This document shows, in pieces, positions 47,577 to 57,012 of a DNA stretch of 64,000 nucleotides. The position numbers and the translations under genes were made by a program. The number at the start of each line of letters is the position of its first letter. The stretch's first letter is position 1. The notes under the pieces are model-generated. The model was not told the DNA's origin, ran no database searches, and was given only the letters and a program-made list of their open reading frames with translations. This DNA comes from Mycobacterium lepraemurium (GTDB lineage Bacteria; Actinomycetota; Actinomycetes; Mycobacteriales; Mycobacteriaceae), in NCBI GenBank assembly GCA_002291465.1, contig CP021238.1, positions 2,666,001 to 2,730,000 of the forward strand, given 5' to 3'.

Positions 47577-48482
47577 TCAGTCCGGGCGGACGGGATGACG
47601 CGCGGCGTAGGCCTCGATGGTGGTGTCGCGGAATGCTGCCGCCGACGGCGGCAGATACCGGTCGCCGATCCAGCCCACGGCGATGGGACGAACCAATTCC
47701 GCGTCATTGGTGGCGATTTCAACGATGCTAGGGTGACGGACCGGCGCGCGTGGCAGGATACCGATGCCCAGCCGCGCGCCGATCAGTCCCCGCAATGTTG
47801 CGATGTCGGTCCCCTCGAAGGCGATCGGCGGGGTGACGCCGTGTCGTCGACACGCAGCATCGAACACCCGGCGCAGGGTGTGATCGCCATCGAGGGCCAC
47901 GACGGGTTCGTCGGCCAGTTCGCCGAACCCGATCAACTGCCGATTGGCCAGGCGATGGCCGCGCCACACCACGGCATAGAGCCGCTGGGTGAACAGCGTG
48001 TGCCACTGCACGTCTCCGGTGTCGGCGAAGGCGGCCGGATAGCTTAGACATACGTCGGTCAGGCCGTTGATCAGATCGTCGAGCACCGCATGCCCCGAAC
48101 GTTGCCGCAAGTGGAAGCGCGCGGCGGGCAGCCGCTGGTGGTGACGACGGATCAGCCGCGGAACGGTGGCCACTCCCAGCGAATGTAGGAAGCCCAGGGC
48201 GACGGTGCCTTTGTCCGCGCCGGCGAGCTGACGCACACCGGCGACAGCGGTGTCCAGGCCGCGGCGTGCCGCGAGGCTAGCCTGCAAGAACTCGCGGCCG
48301 AACCGGTTGAGTTCGTTGGCGCGACCGCGTCGGGTGAACAACTCCACGCCGATTTCGGACTCCAGCATCGAGATGGCCCGGCTGACCGCTGATTGCGACA
48401 CCATCAACTGCTCGGCCGCCGCGCGCAGCGTCCCGGTCTCGGCCACCGACTGGAAGTAGCGCAACTGATACAGCTCCACCAC
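47577..48482 (-). CDS. LysR-family regulator, divergent from the putative itaconate operon
   Basis: About 301 residues from a GTG near 48482; several GTGs lie in a row (48488, 48482, 48479) and the choice is uncertain. Winged helix: ELYQLRYFQSVAETGTLRAA, SQSAVSRAISMLESEIGVEL, FTRRGRANELNRFG. The effector domain follows to the end (IGARLGIGILPRAPVRHPSI). No frameshift. It faces the CitE-MaoC-CoA transferase-PoxB operon across about 100 bases holding two inverted repeats. LysR regulators are known to control itaconate genes in Pseudomonas and Yersinia, so it is the likely effector-responsive activator here. Confidence 0.88.
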   Translation of the reverse strand: MVELYQLRYFQSVAETGTLRAAAEQLMVSQSAVSRAISMLESEIGVELFTRRGRANELNRFGREFLQASLAARRGLDTAVAGVRQLAGADKGTVALGFLHSLGVATVPRLIRRHHQRLPAARFHLRQRSGHAVLDDLINGLTDVCLSYPAAFADTGDVQWHTLFTQRLYAVVWRGHRLANRQLIGFGELADEPVVALDGDHTLRRVFDAACRRHGVTPPIAFEGTDIATLRGLIGARLGIGILPRAPVRHPSIVEIATNDAELVRPIAVGWIGDRYLPPSAAAFRDTTIEAYAARHPVRPD

Positions 48483-48493
48483 CCGCACTTTAC

Positions 48494-48508
48494 TTGCACA
48501 AAACGCAA
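48494..48508. promoter_or_regulatory. LysR-type operator candidate
   Basis: TTGCACAAAACGCAA is an inverted repeat TTGC-N7-GCAA with the T-N11-A spacing typical of LysR sites, immediately upstream of the regulator start and inside the divergent promoter region. Confidence 0.5.
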
Positions 48509-48532
48509 ACATCCATTCGATAGATTCTACTA

Positions 48533-48544
48533 GACACCAGTGTC
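48533..48544. promoter_or_regulatory. Second palindrome in the divergent promoter
   Basis: GACACCAGTGTC is a perfect 5+2+5 palindrome, 42 bases before the lyase start. It may be the activation site or a second operator. By sequence only. Confidence 0.35.
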
Positions 48545-48585
48545 GGGTCTTTCTAGCGTGGCGGGTGTCCAACAGGAAGAGTCCA

Positions 48586-49407
48586 GTGGTGCAACCGATT
48601 CCGCGCAGCATGCTGTTTACGCCGGCGACCAAGTCCTCACACTTCGATGCCGGTGCCCGCGCTGGTGCAGACGCGGTCATCCTCGATCTAGAGGATTCGG
48701 TTGCACCCCGCGACAAGACGGCCGCGCGGCGTCTCGCCGTGGAGCACCTGGCGGCCGCGCCGCCGTCCCCGGTCGCCACGGCGTTGCGCATCAACGCTCC
48801 GGCAACAGCGTCGGGTTGGCAGGACCTGACCGCGCTGCTCGAGTCCCGAACCGATCCGGATTTTGTGATCACCCCGAAGGCGGATACCGCCGCTGACGCC
48901 GCCCCGGTCAAAGCACTGCTGCGGCAGGCCGACAAATCGGCCCGCATGATCATCATCGCTGAAACCGCTGCTGCAGCAGCCTATCCGGGCGAGCTGTGTG
49001 ATGCGCGAATCGTCGACGCCGTGCTCTACGGTGCCGACGACATGTGTGCCGACCTGGGCGCCGAACCGGACGCCGGCGTCATCCGTCACGCCCGCAACGT
49101 CTTGCTGCTGCACGCCGCCGCCGGCATCCCCGTCATCGACGCGCCGTTCTTCGACCTCGGCGACAGCGAGGGACTGCAGGCCGCGGCTGCGAGCGCGGTC
49201 GCCGAGGGATTCACCGGAAAGGCTGCCATCCACCCCAATCAGATCGCCGCGACCAACGCGGCCTTCACTCCCACCGACGCCCAGACACGCTGGGCCACCG
49301 ACGTTCTCGCCGCCAATGACGCCGGCGCGGGGACCGTCGCCGGGGTCATGGTCGACGAAGCCGTTGCCCGACGCGCCCGGCGCATCCTCAGCCGCACCCA
49401 CCACTGA
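48586..49407 (+). CDS. CitE-like HpcH/HpaI-fold lyase, probable citramalyl-CoA lyase
   Basis: 273 residues from GTG 48586, chosen for AGGAAG with 6-base spacing; an upstream GTG at 48565 would add seven. TIM-barrel CitE signatures: RSMLFTPATKSSHFDAGARA, ADAVILDLEDSVAPRDKTAA (metal and CoA site), ALRINAPATASGW, IIIAETAAAAAYPGELCD, and VLYGADDMCADLGAE, then GFTGKAAIHPNQIAATNAAF. Stand-alone CitE proteins cleave citramalyl-CoA or other beta-hydroxyacyl-CoAs. With the MaoC and CoA-transferase genes downstream, (S)-citramalyl-CoA to acetyl-CoA plus pyruvate is the best fit. Substrate is inferred from context. Confidence 0.87.
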   Translation: MVQPIPRSMLFTPATKSSHFDAGARAGADAVILDLEDSVAPRDKTAARRLAVEHLAAAPPSPVATALRINAPATASGWQDLTALLESRTDPDFVITPKADTAADAAPVKALLRQADKSARMIIIAETAAAAAYPGELCDARIVDAVLYGADDMCADLGAEPDAGVIRHARNVLLLHAAAGIPVIDAPFFDLGDSEGLQAAAASAVAEGFTGKAAIHPNQIAATNAAFTPTDAQTRWATDVLAANDAGAGTVAGVMVDEAVARRARRILSRTHH

Positions 49408-49423
49408 TCAGGAAGGAACAACC

Positions 49424-49951
49424 ATGGACACTCTCATCCCGGCCTACAAACAGGTTGCCCAGCAGGTGTATCGCGAGACCTCGGGTCTGTACTTCGAGGA
49501 CTTCGTCGTCGGGGACACCTTTGAACACCGCCCCGGGCGCACCATCACCGACACCGACAACATCTGGATGACCCTGCTGACCATGAACACCCAGCCCGTG
49601 CACTTCGACGCGGCCTACGCCGCCGGCACCGAATGGAAGAAGCTGCTCGTTGACTCCACTCTGACCATCGCGCTGCTGACCGGTATGAGCGTGCGCACCG
49701 TCAGTGCCAAGGTCGTGGCCAACCTCGGCTGGGACAACGTGCGCGCCACCCACCCGGTGTTCGCCGGCGACACCCTCTACGCCAGCTCGAGGGTGCTGGC
49801 CAAGCGCAAGTCCAAGAGCCGCCCCACCCAGGGCATCGTTACCGTGCGTACCACCGGGACCAACCAGGACGGCGTCACGGTGATGACCTTCGAACGCACC
49901 ATGCTTATCTACAGGCGCGAGGGTTCCCCCGCCGAGGTGGTGAACTACTGA
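49424..49951 (+). CDS. MaoC-like hydratase, probable itaconyl-CoA hydratase
   Basis: 175 residues, ATG 49424 behind AGGAAGG. Hot-dog fold MaoC features: LYFEDFVVGDTFEHRPGRTI, TDTDNIWMTLLTMNTQPVHF DAAYAA (the D-x-x-x-x-H hydratase dyad region), and GDTLYASSRVLAKRKSKSRP. MaoC proteins hydrate enoyl-CoAs. Between a Cat1-type CoA-transferase and a CitE-like lyase the expected reaction is itaconyl-CoA to citramalyl-CoA. Its TGA overlaps the next ATG (TGATG), so translation is coupled. Confidence 0.85.
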   Translation: MDTLIPAYKQVAQQVYRETSGLYFEDFVVGDTFEHRPGRTITDTDNIWMTLLTMNTQPVHFDAAYAAGTEWKKLLVDSTLTIALLTGMSVRTVSAKVVANLGWDNVRATHPVFAGDTLYASSRVLAKRKSKSRPTQGIVTVRTTGTNQDGVTVMTFERTMLIYRREGSPAEVVNY

Positions 49952-51291
49952 TGTCGATCACCGCGACCACTGCCACTGACCACCACGCCGTCTACCACGC
50001 CAAGCTGACCGACGCCGTGACCGCCGTACAGGCCGTCGCCTCGGGGTCGTCGGTCGCGATCGGCCAAGCCGCCTGTCAGCCGCGCGGGCTGCTGCAGGCC
50101 CTAGCCGATCGGGCCCGGCGCGCCGAGATCGACCGCGTGAGACTGTTCTACTTCCACGCCGAGAAGCCGATGGCCGATACCGTCCTGCACTACGACCTGA
50201 TGGGTCGGTTCCTGCCGCACTCGATGTTCCTGCAGCCCGCCGAGCGCGACCTGATCCGCCACGGCGAGCGCGACGGCCGCAAGGTCGTCTACTTCATCCC
50301 CACGTCGTTCAGCCAGTCAGTGCGGGTGTTCGCCGAATCCATCCCCGTCGACACCTGCCTGGTCACCGTGTCGCCGATGGACGAGCATGGCTACTTCACC
50401 TTCGGCACCAACAACGACTACACCAGTTCGGTGGCCCGCCAAGCCAGGGCGCTGATTGTGGAAGTGAACCCGAACATGCCGCGGGTATTCGGCGCCTCCA
50501 CGCTGCACGTGTCCGAGGTCGCCGCCATCACCGAGAATGATGTGGCGTTGCCCGAACTGCCGCAGCGCCCCATCACCGAGCTAGACCGCGCCATCGGAGG
50601 CCACGTCGCCGCCCTGGTCCCCGACCGTGCCTGCGTCCAGATCGGGGTCGGCGGGCTGCCCCAGGCGGTGTGCGAGGCCCTGCGCGACCGCACCGACCTC
50701 GGCATCCACTCCGAAGTGTTCACCCCCGCCCTGGCCGACCTGGTCGCCTGCGGCGTGGCCACCGGACGCTACAAGAGCATCAACCGCGGCAAGGCGGTGT
50801 TCACTTTCGCGATGGGCGACCGCGGCCTGTACGACTTCATGAACGACAACGTCGCCCTGGAAAGCCATCCGGTCAATTACGTCAATGATCCCACCGTGAT
50901 TGCCCGCAACGACAACGCGGTTTCCATCAACTCCACCGTCGAGATGGATCTCACCGGAGCCTGCAACTCCGAGCACGTCAACGGCCACCAATACAGCGCC
51001 GCCGGTGGACAATTGGACTTCGTTCGCGGCGCCTATGCCTCGCGCGGGGGCATCTCGGTCATCGCCTTCGCCTCCACCACCCGGAGGCAGACCATCAGCA
51101 AGGTCGTTCCCCGCCTCTCGGGGCCGGTCACCACGCCGCGCACCGACACCCACTACGTTGCCACCGAATACGGCGCGGTCAACCTCAAGGGCCTGTCGAG
51201 CAGCCAACGCGCCGAAGCGCTCATCGGCCTGGCCCACCCCGACTACCGGGACTGGCTCACCGACCACGCCCGCCAAATGCACCTCATCTGA
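49951..51291 (+). CDS. Cat1/acetyl-CoA hydrolase-type CoA-transferase, probable itaconate CoA-transferase
   Basis: 446 residues. Family I CoA-transferase of the acetyl-CoA hydrolase / 4-hydroxybutyrate CoA-transferase type. The catalytic glutamate is in LGIHSEVFTPALADLVACGV near residue 253, and CoA-binding Gly-rich segments are CVQIGVGGLPQAVCEALRDR and GQLDFVRGAYASRGGISVIA. RipA, the itaconate CoA-transferase of Yersinia and Pseudomonas, belongs to this family. It would move CoA from succinyl-CoA or acetyl-CoA to itaconate, the first step for the two genes upstream. Other short acids cannot be excluded. Confidence 0.87.
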   Translation: MSITATTATDHHAVYHAKLTDAVTAVQAVASGSSVAIGQAACQPRGLLQALADRARRAEIDRVRLFYFHAEKPMADTVLHYDLMGRFLPHSMFLQPAERDLIRHGERDGRKVVYFIPTSFSQSVRVFAESIPVDTCLVTVSPMDEHGYFTFGTNNDYTSSVARQARALIVEVNPNMPRVFGASTLHVSEVAAITENDVALPELPQRPITELDRAIGGHVAALVPDRACVQIGVGGLPQAVCEALRDRTDLGIHSEVFTPALADLVACGVATGRYKSINRGKAVFTFAMGDRGLYDFMNDNVALESHPVNYVNDPTVIARNDNAVSINSTVEMDLTGACNSEHVNGHQYSAAGGQLDFVRGAYASRGGISVIAFASTTRRQTISKVVPRLSGPVTTPRTDTHYVATEYGAVNLKGLSSSQRAEALIGLAHPDYRDWLTDHARQMHLI

Positions 51292-51305
51292 AAGGACTCT
51301 GCGCC

Positions 51306-53057
51306 ATGGCCATCACCGTCGCAGACCAGCTCATCACCGCGCTCATCGATGCCGGAGTGCACCGCATCTACGGTATCGTCGGCGACAGCCTCAACCCCAT
51401 CGTTGACGCCGTCCGGCGCTCCGGTGGCGCCGCGCGCGGCGGCATCGACTGGATCCACGTCCGCCACGAAGAAGCCGCCGCCTTCGCCGCCTCAGCCGAC
51501 GCCCAAGTCACCGGCACATTAGCGGTCTGCGCCGGCTCGTGCGGTCCGGGAAATCTGCACCTGATCAACGGGCTGTTCGACGCCCACCGCAGTGGCGCAC
51601 CGGTCCTCGCGATCGCCTCCCACATCCCCAGCGTCGAAATCGGCTCGGACTACTTCCAAGAAACTCACCCCGACCGGTTGTTCGCCGAGTGCTCGTTATA
51701 CAACGAGGTCGCCTCCACCCCCGCCCAGGCACCGCGAATCATCCACTCGGCTATCCAAACCGCCGCCACCCGTCGCGGCGTCGCCGTCATCACCGTTCCC
51801 GGCGACATCGCCGACATGCCCGCCACCACCGCCATGCCGACGTTGGCGATCGCCCCGCCCCCGGTGAGCACGCCGCCGCAGCACGTCGTCGAGCGGCTCG
51901 CCGATGCCATCAACCGCGCCGATGAGGTCGCCATCTTCGCCGGCTACGGCGCCAGAGACGCCCACGACGAGGTGATCGCCCTCGCCGATCTGGTCGGGGC
52001 GCCCGTCGCGCATTCCCTGCGCGGCAAGGAGTTCATCCAGCCCGACAACCCGTTCGACGTCGGGATGATCGGACTGCTCGGCTACGGCGCTGCCCACGCC
52101 GGCATCCACGACGCCGACCTACTGTTGCTGCTAGGCACCGACTTTCCGTACCGGCAATTCCTCCCCGACGGAGTGCAGACCGCACAAGTCGACCTCGATC
52201 CGGCCAGAATCGGCCGACGGACCAGCGTGCAGATCGCTGTCGCTGGCGACGTCGCAGCCACCCTGCGCGCCCTGCAACCGCTGATCCGCCGCAAGTCCGA
52301 CCGCACCTACCTCAACCGGTGGCTGACCAAACACGACGAACTCATGTTCAAAGTCGTCGGCGCATACACCCGCCGCGTCGAGGACCTCGTTCCCATCCAT
52401 CCGGAGTACGCAGCCAGCATCCTCGACGACGTTGCGGCAAACGATGCGGTGTTCACCGCTGACACCGGCATGTGCAACGTCTGGACCGCCCGCTACCTCA
52501 CCGCCACCGGGCACCGCCGCTTCATCGCCTCGGCCCTGCACGGCTCCATGGCCAACGCCCTTCCACACGCCATCGGTACACAGCTAGCCCAACCAGGCCG
52601 CCAAGTCATCTCCATATCCGGGGACGGCGGACTATCCATGATGCTCTCGGAACTGCTGACCGTCGCCATGCACCAACTGCCCGTTAAGATCGTGCTGTTC
52701 GACAACTCCACCCTGGGCATGGTTAAGGCCGAGATGCTTGTCGACGGCCTCCCCGATTTCGGCGTCGACGTCCCGGAGGTCGACTACGCCGGGATCGCCC
52801 GGGCCGCCGGCATCCACGCCCAGCGCGTGGACCGCGCCGTCGAGCTACACGGCGCGCTCACCGACGCACTGGCCCTCCCCGGCCCCGCACTGGTGCAGAT
52901 CAAAACCGACCCACGCGCACTGTCGATGCCACCAACCCTCACCGGCGACCAACTCCGCGGCTTCGGCCTCGCCATGAGCAAAATCGTCCTCACCGGCGGG
53001 GCCGGCGAAGTGGTCCGCCTAGCCAAGACCAACCTGCGCAACATCCCCCATCCGTAA
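51306..53057 (+). CDS. ThDP-dependent pyruvate:quinone oxidoreductase-like enzyme (PoxB type)
   Basis: 583 residues. Three-domain ThDP/FAD enzyme. N-terminal Pyr domain with the catalytic Glu in IHVRHEEAAAFAASADAQVT; middle FAD-type domain (VAIFAGYGARDAHDEVIALA); C-terminal PP domain with ISGDGGLSMMLSELLTVAMH and LFDNSTLGMVKAEML near residue 440. This pattern fits pyruvate dehydrogenase (quinone) or oxidase rather than acetolactate synthase. AAAGGA precedes the ATG 15 bases after the CoA-transferase stop. Its likely role is to oxidise pyruvate released by the lyase to acetate, feeding electrons to menaquinone. Confidence 0.87.
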   Translation: MAITVADQLITALIDAGVHRIYGIVGDSLNPIVDAVRRSGGAARGGIDWIHVRHEEAAAFAASADAQVTGTLAVCAGSCGPGNLHLINGLFDAHRSGAPVLAIASHIPSVEIGSDYFQETHPDRLFAECSLYNEVASTPAQAPRIIHSAIQTAATRRGVAVITVPGDIADMPATTAMPTLAIAPPPVSTPPQHVVERLADAINRADEVAIFAGYGARDAHDEVIALADLVGAPVAHSLRGKEFIQPDNPFDVGMIGLLGYGAAHAGIHDADLLLLLGTDFPYRQFLPDGVQTAQVDLDPARIGRRTSVQIAVAGDVAATLRALQPLIRRKSDRTYLNRWLTKHDELMFKVVGAYTRRVEDLVPIHPEYAASILDDVAANDAVFTADTGMCNVWTARYLTATGHRRFIASALHGSMANALPHAIGTQLAQPGRQVISISGDGGLSMMLSELLTVAMHQLPVKIVLFDNSTLGMVKAEMLVDGLPDFGVDVPEVDYAGIARAAGIHAQRVDRAVELHGALTDALALPGPALVQIKTDPRALSMPPTLTGDQLRGFGLAMSKIVLTGGAGEVVRLAKTNLRNIPHP

Positions 53058-53436
53058 ACCATCGCGAGGGCCGAGCCCACGCTCCGAATAGGTGCTTAGA
53101 GCAGCCGCGGCGGCGATCGTGGCGGCACGCAATGCCGTGCTCGCCGGCAAGGGCCGCCCGGCAGCACCGGACGACCAACACTGACGATCTTCGGAAAGCT
53201 CGTACACCGCAAGCAGTTTGGGGCGCAGCCGACCGACGGGCTCGAGGCCGCGGGGCGGGCAGTCCCACACCTGGCCTGCTGGCGCGACATCGGCATAGAC
53301 ACCCTCAAGGCGTTCGGTGACCGGCCCTTCGGCGACGCCCTGCACCTCTACCGAGCACCCACCGACGAGCCCGGGTCGCGTCGCGTCACGAATCAACGAT
53401 GCCGCACCACCTCGGCCTGATGCCGCCTAAAGTCAC
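53058..53436. other. Region with no confident gene
   Basis: 379 bases between the PoxB stop and the F420-type reductase end. A rightward frame of about 75 codons (TIFGKLVHRKQFGAQPTDGL ... DIGIDTLKAFGDRPFGDALH) has protein-like composition but no clear start and no family I recognise; it may be a remnant. Confidence 0.45.
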
Positions 53437-53976
53437 CTAGGGCAGGCGCCAGCTGGGTTCGCTGCCGCTGCCGCTGCCGCCGAGGCAGTATGCGCTATCA
53501 GTGCCCTCCCCAGTGACCGGGACCAGGCGCACCACTGGGATCGGTCGTGGCGTGCGCTCCTGGTAGGACGTGTAACGATTCGCGTTGTTGGCGTTGACGA
53601 TTCTCCACAGGCGTTCGTAGTCCCGGTCGCCCAGGAGTACCGGGTACGCGATGACCGGGATGCGGGTGGCACCGACGTTGACTTCCACATTCGAATTCTT
53701 CCTCAGGTTGTGATACCAGCCCGGCGCGGTGGGCGCACCGCCCATCGATGCCACCACCACCAAATACCCCCGCCCGTCTCGGGCGTAGGTGAGCGTCGTC
53801 GTGTGCGGCAGGCCGGACTTGGCTCCCGTGGTGTGCAGCAAAAGGCTCGGCGCCATTCCCGGCATGCGATGCCCGATCCATCCATTCGTGCGCCGGTACA
53901 ACGCACTATGCAAGGACAGAACAGGAAGCAGCACAGTTCGTTCCATGGAGGACAACCCACGCGTGTCAGAACTCAT
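53437..53976 (-). CDS. F420-dependent nitroreductase/quinone reductase-like protein (Ddn family)
   Basis: 179 residues from ATG 53976; ATG at 53946 (MERTVLLPVL) is an alternative. The split beta-barrel Ddn signature is clear: LLLHTTGAKSGLPHTTTLTY, GYLVVVASMGGAPTAPGWYH, NLRKNSNVEVNVGATRIPVI, and LWRIVNANNANRYTSYQERT. Members use F420H2 to reduce quinones or nitro compounds and are common in mycobacteria. Intact, and isolated among broken genes. Confidence 0.85.
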   Translation of the reverse strand: MSSDTRGLSSMERTVLLPVLSLHSALYRRTNGWIGHRMPGMAPSLLLHTTGAKSGLPHTTTLTYARDGRGYLVVVASMGGAPTAPGWYHNLRKNSNVEVNVGATRIPVIAYPVLLGDRDYERLWRIVNANNANRYTSYQERTPRPIPVVRLVPVTGEGTDSAYCLGGSGSGSEPSWRLP

Positions 53977-54120
53977 GTCTGATACCGCCACGCGCAACTG
54001 TGATAATGCCCGATTCGTAGACCGGCGGCGCCGTATGAATCGACTGCAATGCGCGGGGAGCACTCCTGTGCCGACGCTGGCAGTGAGTGCGAGGTAGCAA
54101 CGCCGCTATCATCGGCCAAG

Positions 54121-54856
54121 TCATATGGCGCCGCCGTTGGCGTAGGGCACTTGTCCGTTGACCCCCTGCCGGGCCCGACCAGAAAAAGCACCACCTCAGC
54201 AATGTCGTCAGGGGTGCCCAGACGATTCAACGGCGAGCGCGCGGCCAGTTCACTGCGCGCATCCTCATCGCCTGAAAGTAGCTTTTGAGCATTTCGGTAG
54301 TAGTGGCCCCGGGCGCGACAGCGTTGACGGTGATGTCTCGGCCTCGCAACTCGCGGGCGCGGATCATGGTGATGGCCTCAACGGCGCCCTTGGTAGCCGT
54401 GTAGGCAATCGTGCCGACCTCCTGGAACCGGGTGACCGAACTGGACACGTTGGACGATGGCTCCGCCCGGCCGCAGCCGCCGAGCAGCATGCTGGTCGAC
54501 GACAAAGGTCCCGCGCAGGTTGGTTCTCACCACGCGGTCAAGGTCGGCGAGATCCAGGTCGACCAGCGCACCGATAGGCATGATCCCCGCAGCATTTACA
54601 ACAACGTCGACCCCGCCGAACCGGCGCTCGGCCTCATCAAACACAGCGGCCATCAAGCGTTGATCCGCGCCGCCACCGCCTCGCCGCCCCGATCGACACA
54701 TGCCTGCACTGTTTTTCCCGCGGACTTCGCGTCGCCCGCGTAATTCACAACCACCGCGTAGCCATTGGCCGCTAGTCGTGTCGCGACACAGCGGCCGATC
54801 CCTCGAGACCCACCCGTAACGACGGCCACGCGCGCAGAATCGTTAACTTTCACCAT
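54121..54856 (-). pseudogene. Short-chain dehydrogenase, about four frameshifts
   Basis: Successive pieces in changing frames rebuild one SDR: VAVVTGGSRGIGRCVATRLA (cofactor site), then FGGVDVVVNAAGIMPIGALV, then GTIAYTATKGAVEAITMIRA (active Tyr-x-x-x-Lys), then NRLGTPDDIAEVVLFLV and finally NGQVPYANGGAI with TGA at 54121-54123. The number of shifts within 740 bases is the highest in the window. Original length would be about 245 residues. Confidence 0.75.
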
Positions 54857-56155
54857 GGCTCTCCCGCAATCGTGAAACTCGCGGGTTAGTCATCGGCTTC
54901 TCAATCGGCAAAAAAGCGTGCATTGTCGCCCCGGCGGGCGCCGGTGGTGTTACCCGGACCCAGGTGCTCCAGGGCGTCCAACCGGCTTTGCCATGGAAGT
55001 GACACCCGGGACAGGACGACAATGCACCGCATAGGCGATGAGGGCGGTTATCTCGAGGGCCACGGACGCCACAGTAGGTAACGACACCGCATAAGGACAC
55101 TAACGACTTTTCATCCCGCATATGCACGCCAATCATGAATGGCGTCGATCACAATGCCTTGACGATGGCAGGGCTGTCGCCCCTAAGAGTCACGGCTGGG
55201 CCTTGCCGTCCAACGTCGGGCTTATTCGCGCCGAGCGTCGGCCAGATCCGCGACGCGGAGCTGCTGCAGCGCCGGATATAATTCGGTGTATGCGTGGGAT
55301 CCGAGACCGTAGCGCAGGGTGCGGCCGAAGTCGGCCAGCGGCGCGACGGCAGCGCAGCCGACAGGGAGGTCGGGATTAGTGTGAAGTGCTAACCCCAGGC
55401 GATCACATGGACAGATATGCGAAGCAGTCCCAACGAACTGAAGACGTCTGCACTTGCGTCCTGGACCAGTGCCTACGCGCCTGGGTAGAAGAGCACACGT
55501 TGGAGCCGTCCAGTCTTGGATAACTGCTGTTATCCATCGATTTGAAGCCTTCCGGCATCCCCGCCTGCAACCCGTCGCCGGTGCTGGCTGCTTCGCGGAA
55601 CGGACGACTCAGCCGGCGACGGAGTTATGGTGCCTCCCCGCAGTCGGCCGTGATTACTCGCCGCCGGCTGCAGGTGCCAACCCCGTATATAGCGCGGGAT
55701 CGGCTACAGCTCTGAAAGTGCCGTCTCCTGAAACATTGACCGCGAATAGGGTTTCATTGCAGGCGGTTTCGCCCGCATAGCGGGTGTATCGGAATATGCA
55801 CCAGGCCGCGAGGGCCAACGACTAGCTACAGGGGCCACGTCTCAGCTAAGCGTCATAAATGACATCGGTATGACATCTCAACTGAGAATGTGACACCGGA
55901 TCTGAGAACCTACACCCACCAAGCACCACGCGTATGGCGCAGACCAAAAGCTGCCATTGACCAATGTCACCATTTGGTGTTGACTGCATTGCATGACGGG
56001 CGGTGTTCCGGCTCGCGGGTCATTGCGGTCCCGCGGCGCGGCAGCGATAAGTACGTATACCCTTCGGCCGATCACCAGCGTGATCCCGCCCGAGCGGGCA
56101 TGGGGGGCTGTGGCTTTCGCGCCAGATCCTTTCGGGCCAGATCGTCGCCCGGATC
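54857..56155. other. 1.3 kb without a recognisable gene
   Basis: Only short, mutually overlapping frames with no protein-like signature. The composition is less GC-biased than the coding neighbours from about 55380 to 55900. Around 55840-55920 short words such as TGACATC and TGAGAATGTGACA recur and recall insertion-sequence ends, but I cannot pair them into an element. Confidence 0.45.
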
Positions 56156-57011
56156 ATGGGAACGTTCGGCCCCTCGCTGTCCGGCACCCGCACCCAATCG
56201 GTGGACACCAGGCGGCCCGACGGCCGCCGCGTCAAGGGCGAATGGGTTTCGGCCCGCGCACCCCGACGAGCGAGCACTCGCGCCCGTCCAGCATCGCCGA
56301 AGCGATCTATTACATACACGGTAGCGGCTACGCGGTGTGTTCGCCAAAGACGCACCGCCGCTTGACATCCTGGCTGTCGTCACTGACCAGCCTGCCGGTG
56401 TTCTGCGTGTACTAACGACTGGCCCCGCGTCATCGCTTCCCCACCGCCGCCGACGACGTGCGCGCCGGCTGGGACTGGCTGATCAACACCTGCGGCGTGC
56501 CGCCCGAACAGATGGTGATCGCCGGTGACTCGGCCGGCGGTCACCTGTCGGTCTACCTACTGCTGCAACCGGGGGTCGAACACCCCACCGCCATGGTGTT
56601 GTTCTCCCCCTCTATGACCTGACCTTCGAGCTGACCAAGGCGCGAGAACGGATACGCCCCGATCCGGCCACCCGGGCGGCCAACGCGATCCGGCTGGTGG
56701 GCCTCTACCACAGCGGCGTCGACCTCACCCATGAGCGGCTGACGCTCGACGTCGCCCGCGGTCCCGCGCTTCCGCCCACACTGATCCAGGCCGGCGGAGC
56801 CGAAATGCTGCAAGAGGACGCCCACCAACTCGCCGCCGACATCCGCACCGCGGGCGGCAGATGCGAACTACAGATCTGGCCGCACCAGGTGCACGTCTTT
56901 CAGGCGTTGCCGCGCATGACGCCCGAAGCCGCCAAGACCATGGCCTATGTCGCGCGGTTCATCACCCACGCCCTGCAGGATGCCCGTACCCTCACCCAGG
57001 AGATGCACTGA
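56156..57011 (+). pseudogene. Alpha/beta hydrolase (Lip-type esterase), inactivated
   Basis: Fragments of a hormone-sensitive-lipase-type esterase: AIYYIHGSGYAVCSPKTHRR (oxyanion region), FCVY then stop then RLAPRHRFPT (a DYRLAP motif broken by TAA), MVIAGDSAGGHLSVYLLLQP (nucleophile GDSAG), then in another frame LFSPLYDLTFELTKARERI and the C-terminal Asp/His region QIWPHQVHVFQALPRMTPEA. At least three frame changes and one stop. It ends one base before the SDR start, so it was part of the same operon. Confidence 0.72.
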
Positions 57012-57012
57012 C

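Noticed and set aside
51306..53057. Acetolactate synthase or oxalyl-CoA decarboxylase for the ThDP enzyme
   Set aside because: The motif set and the neighbouring pyruvate-yielding lyase fit a PoxB-type enzyme better, although the exact substrate is not proven by sequence.
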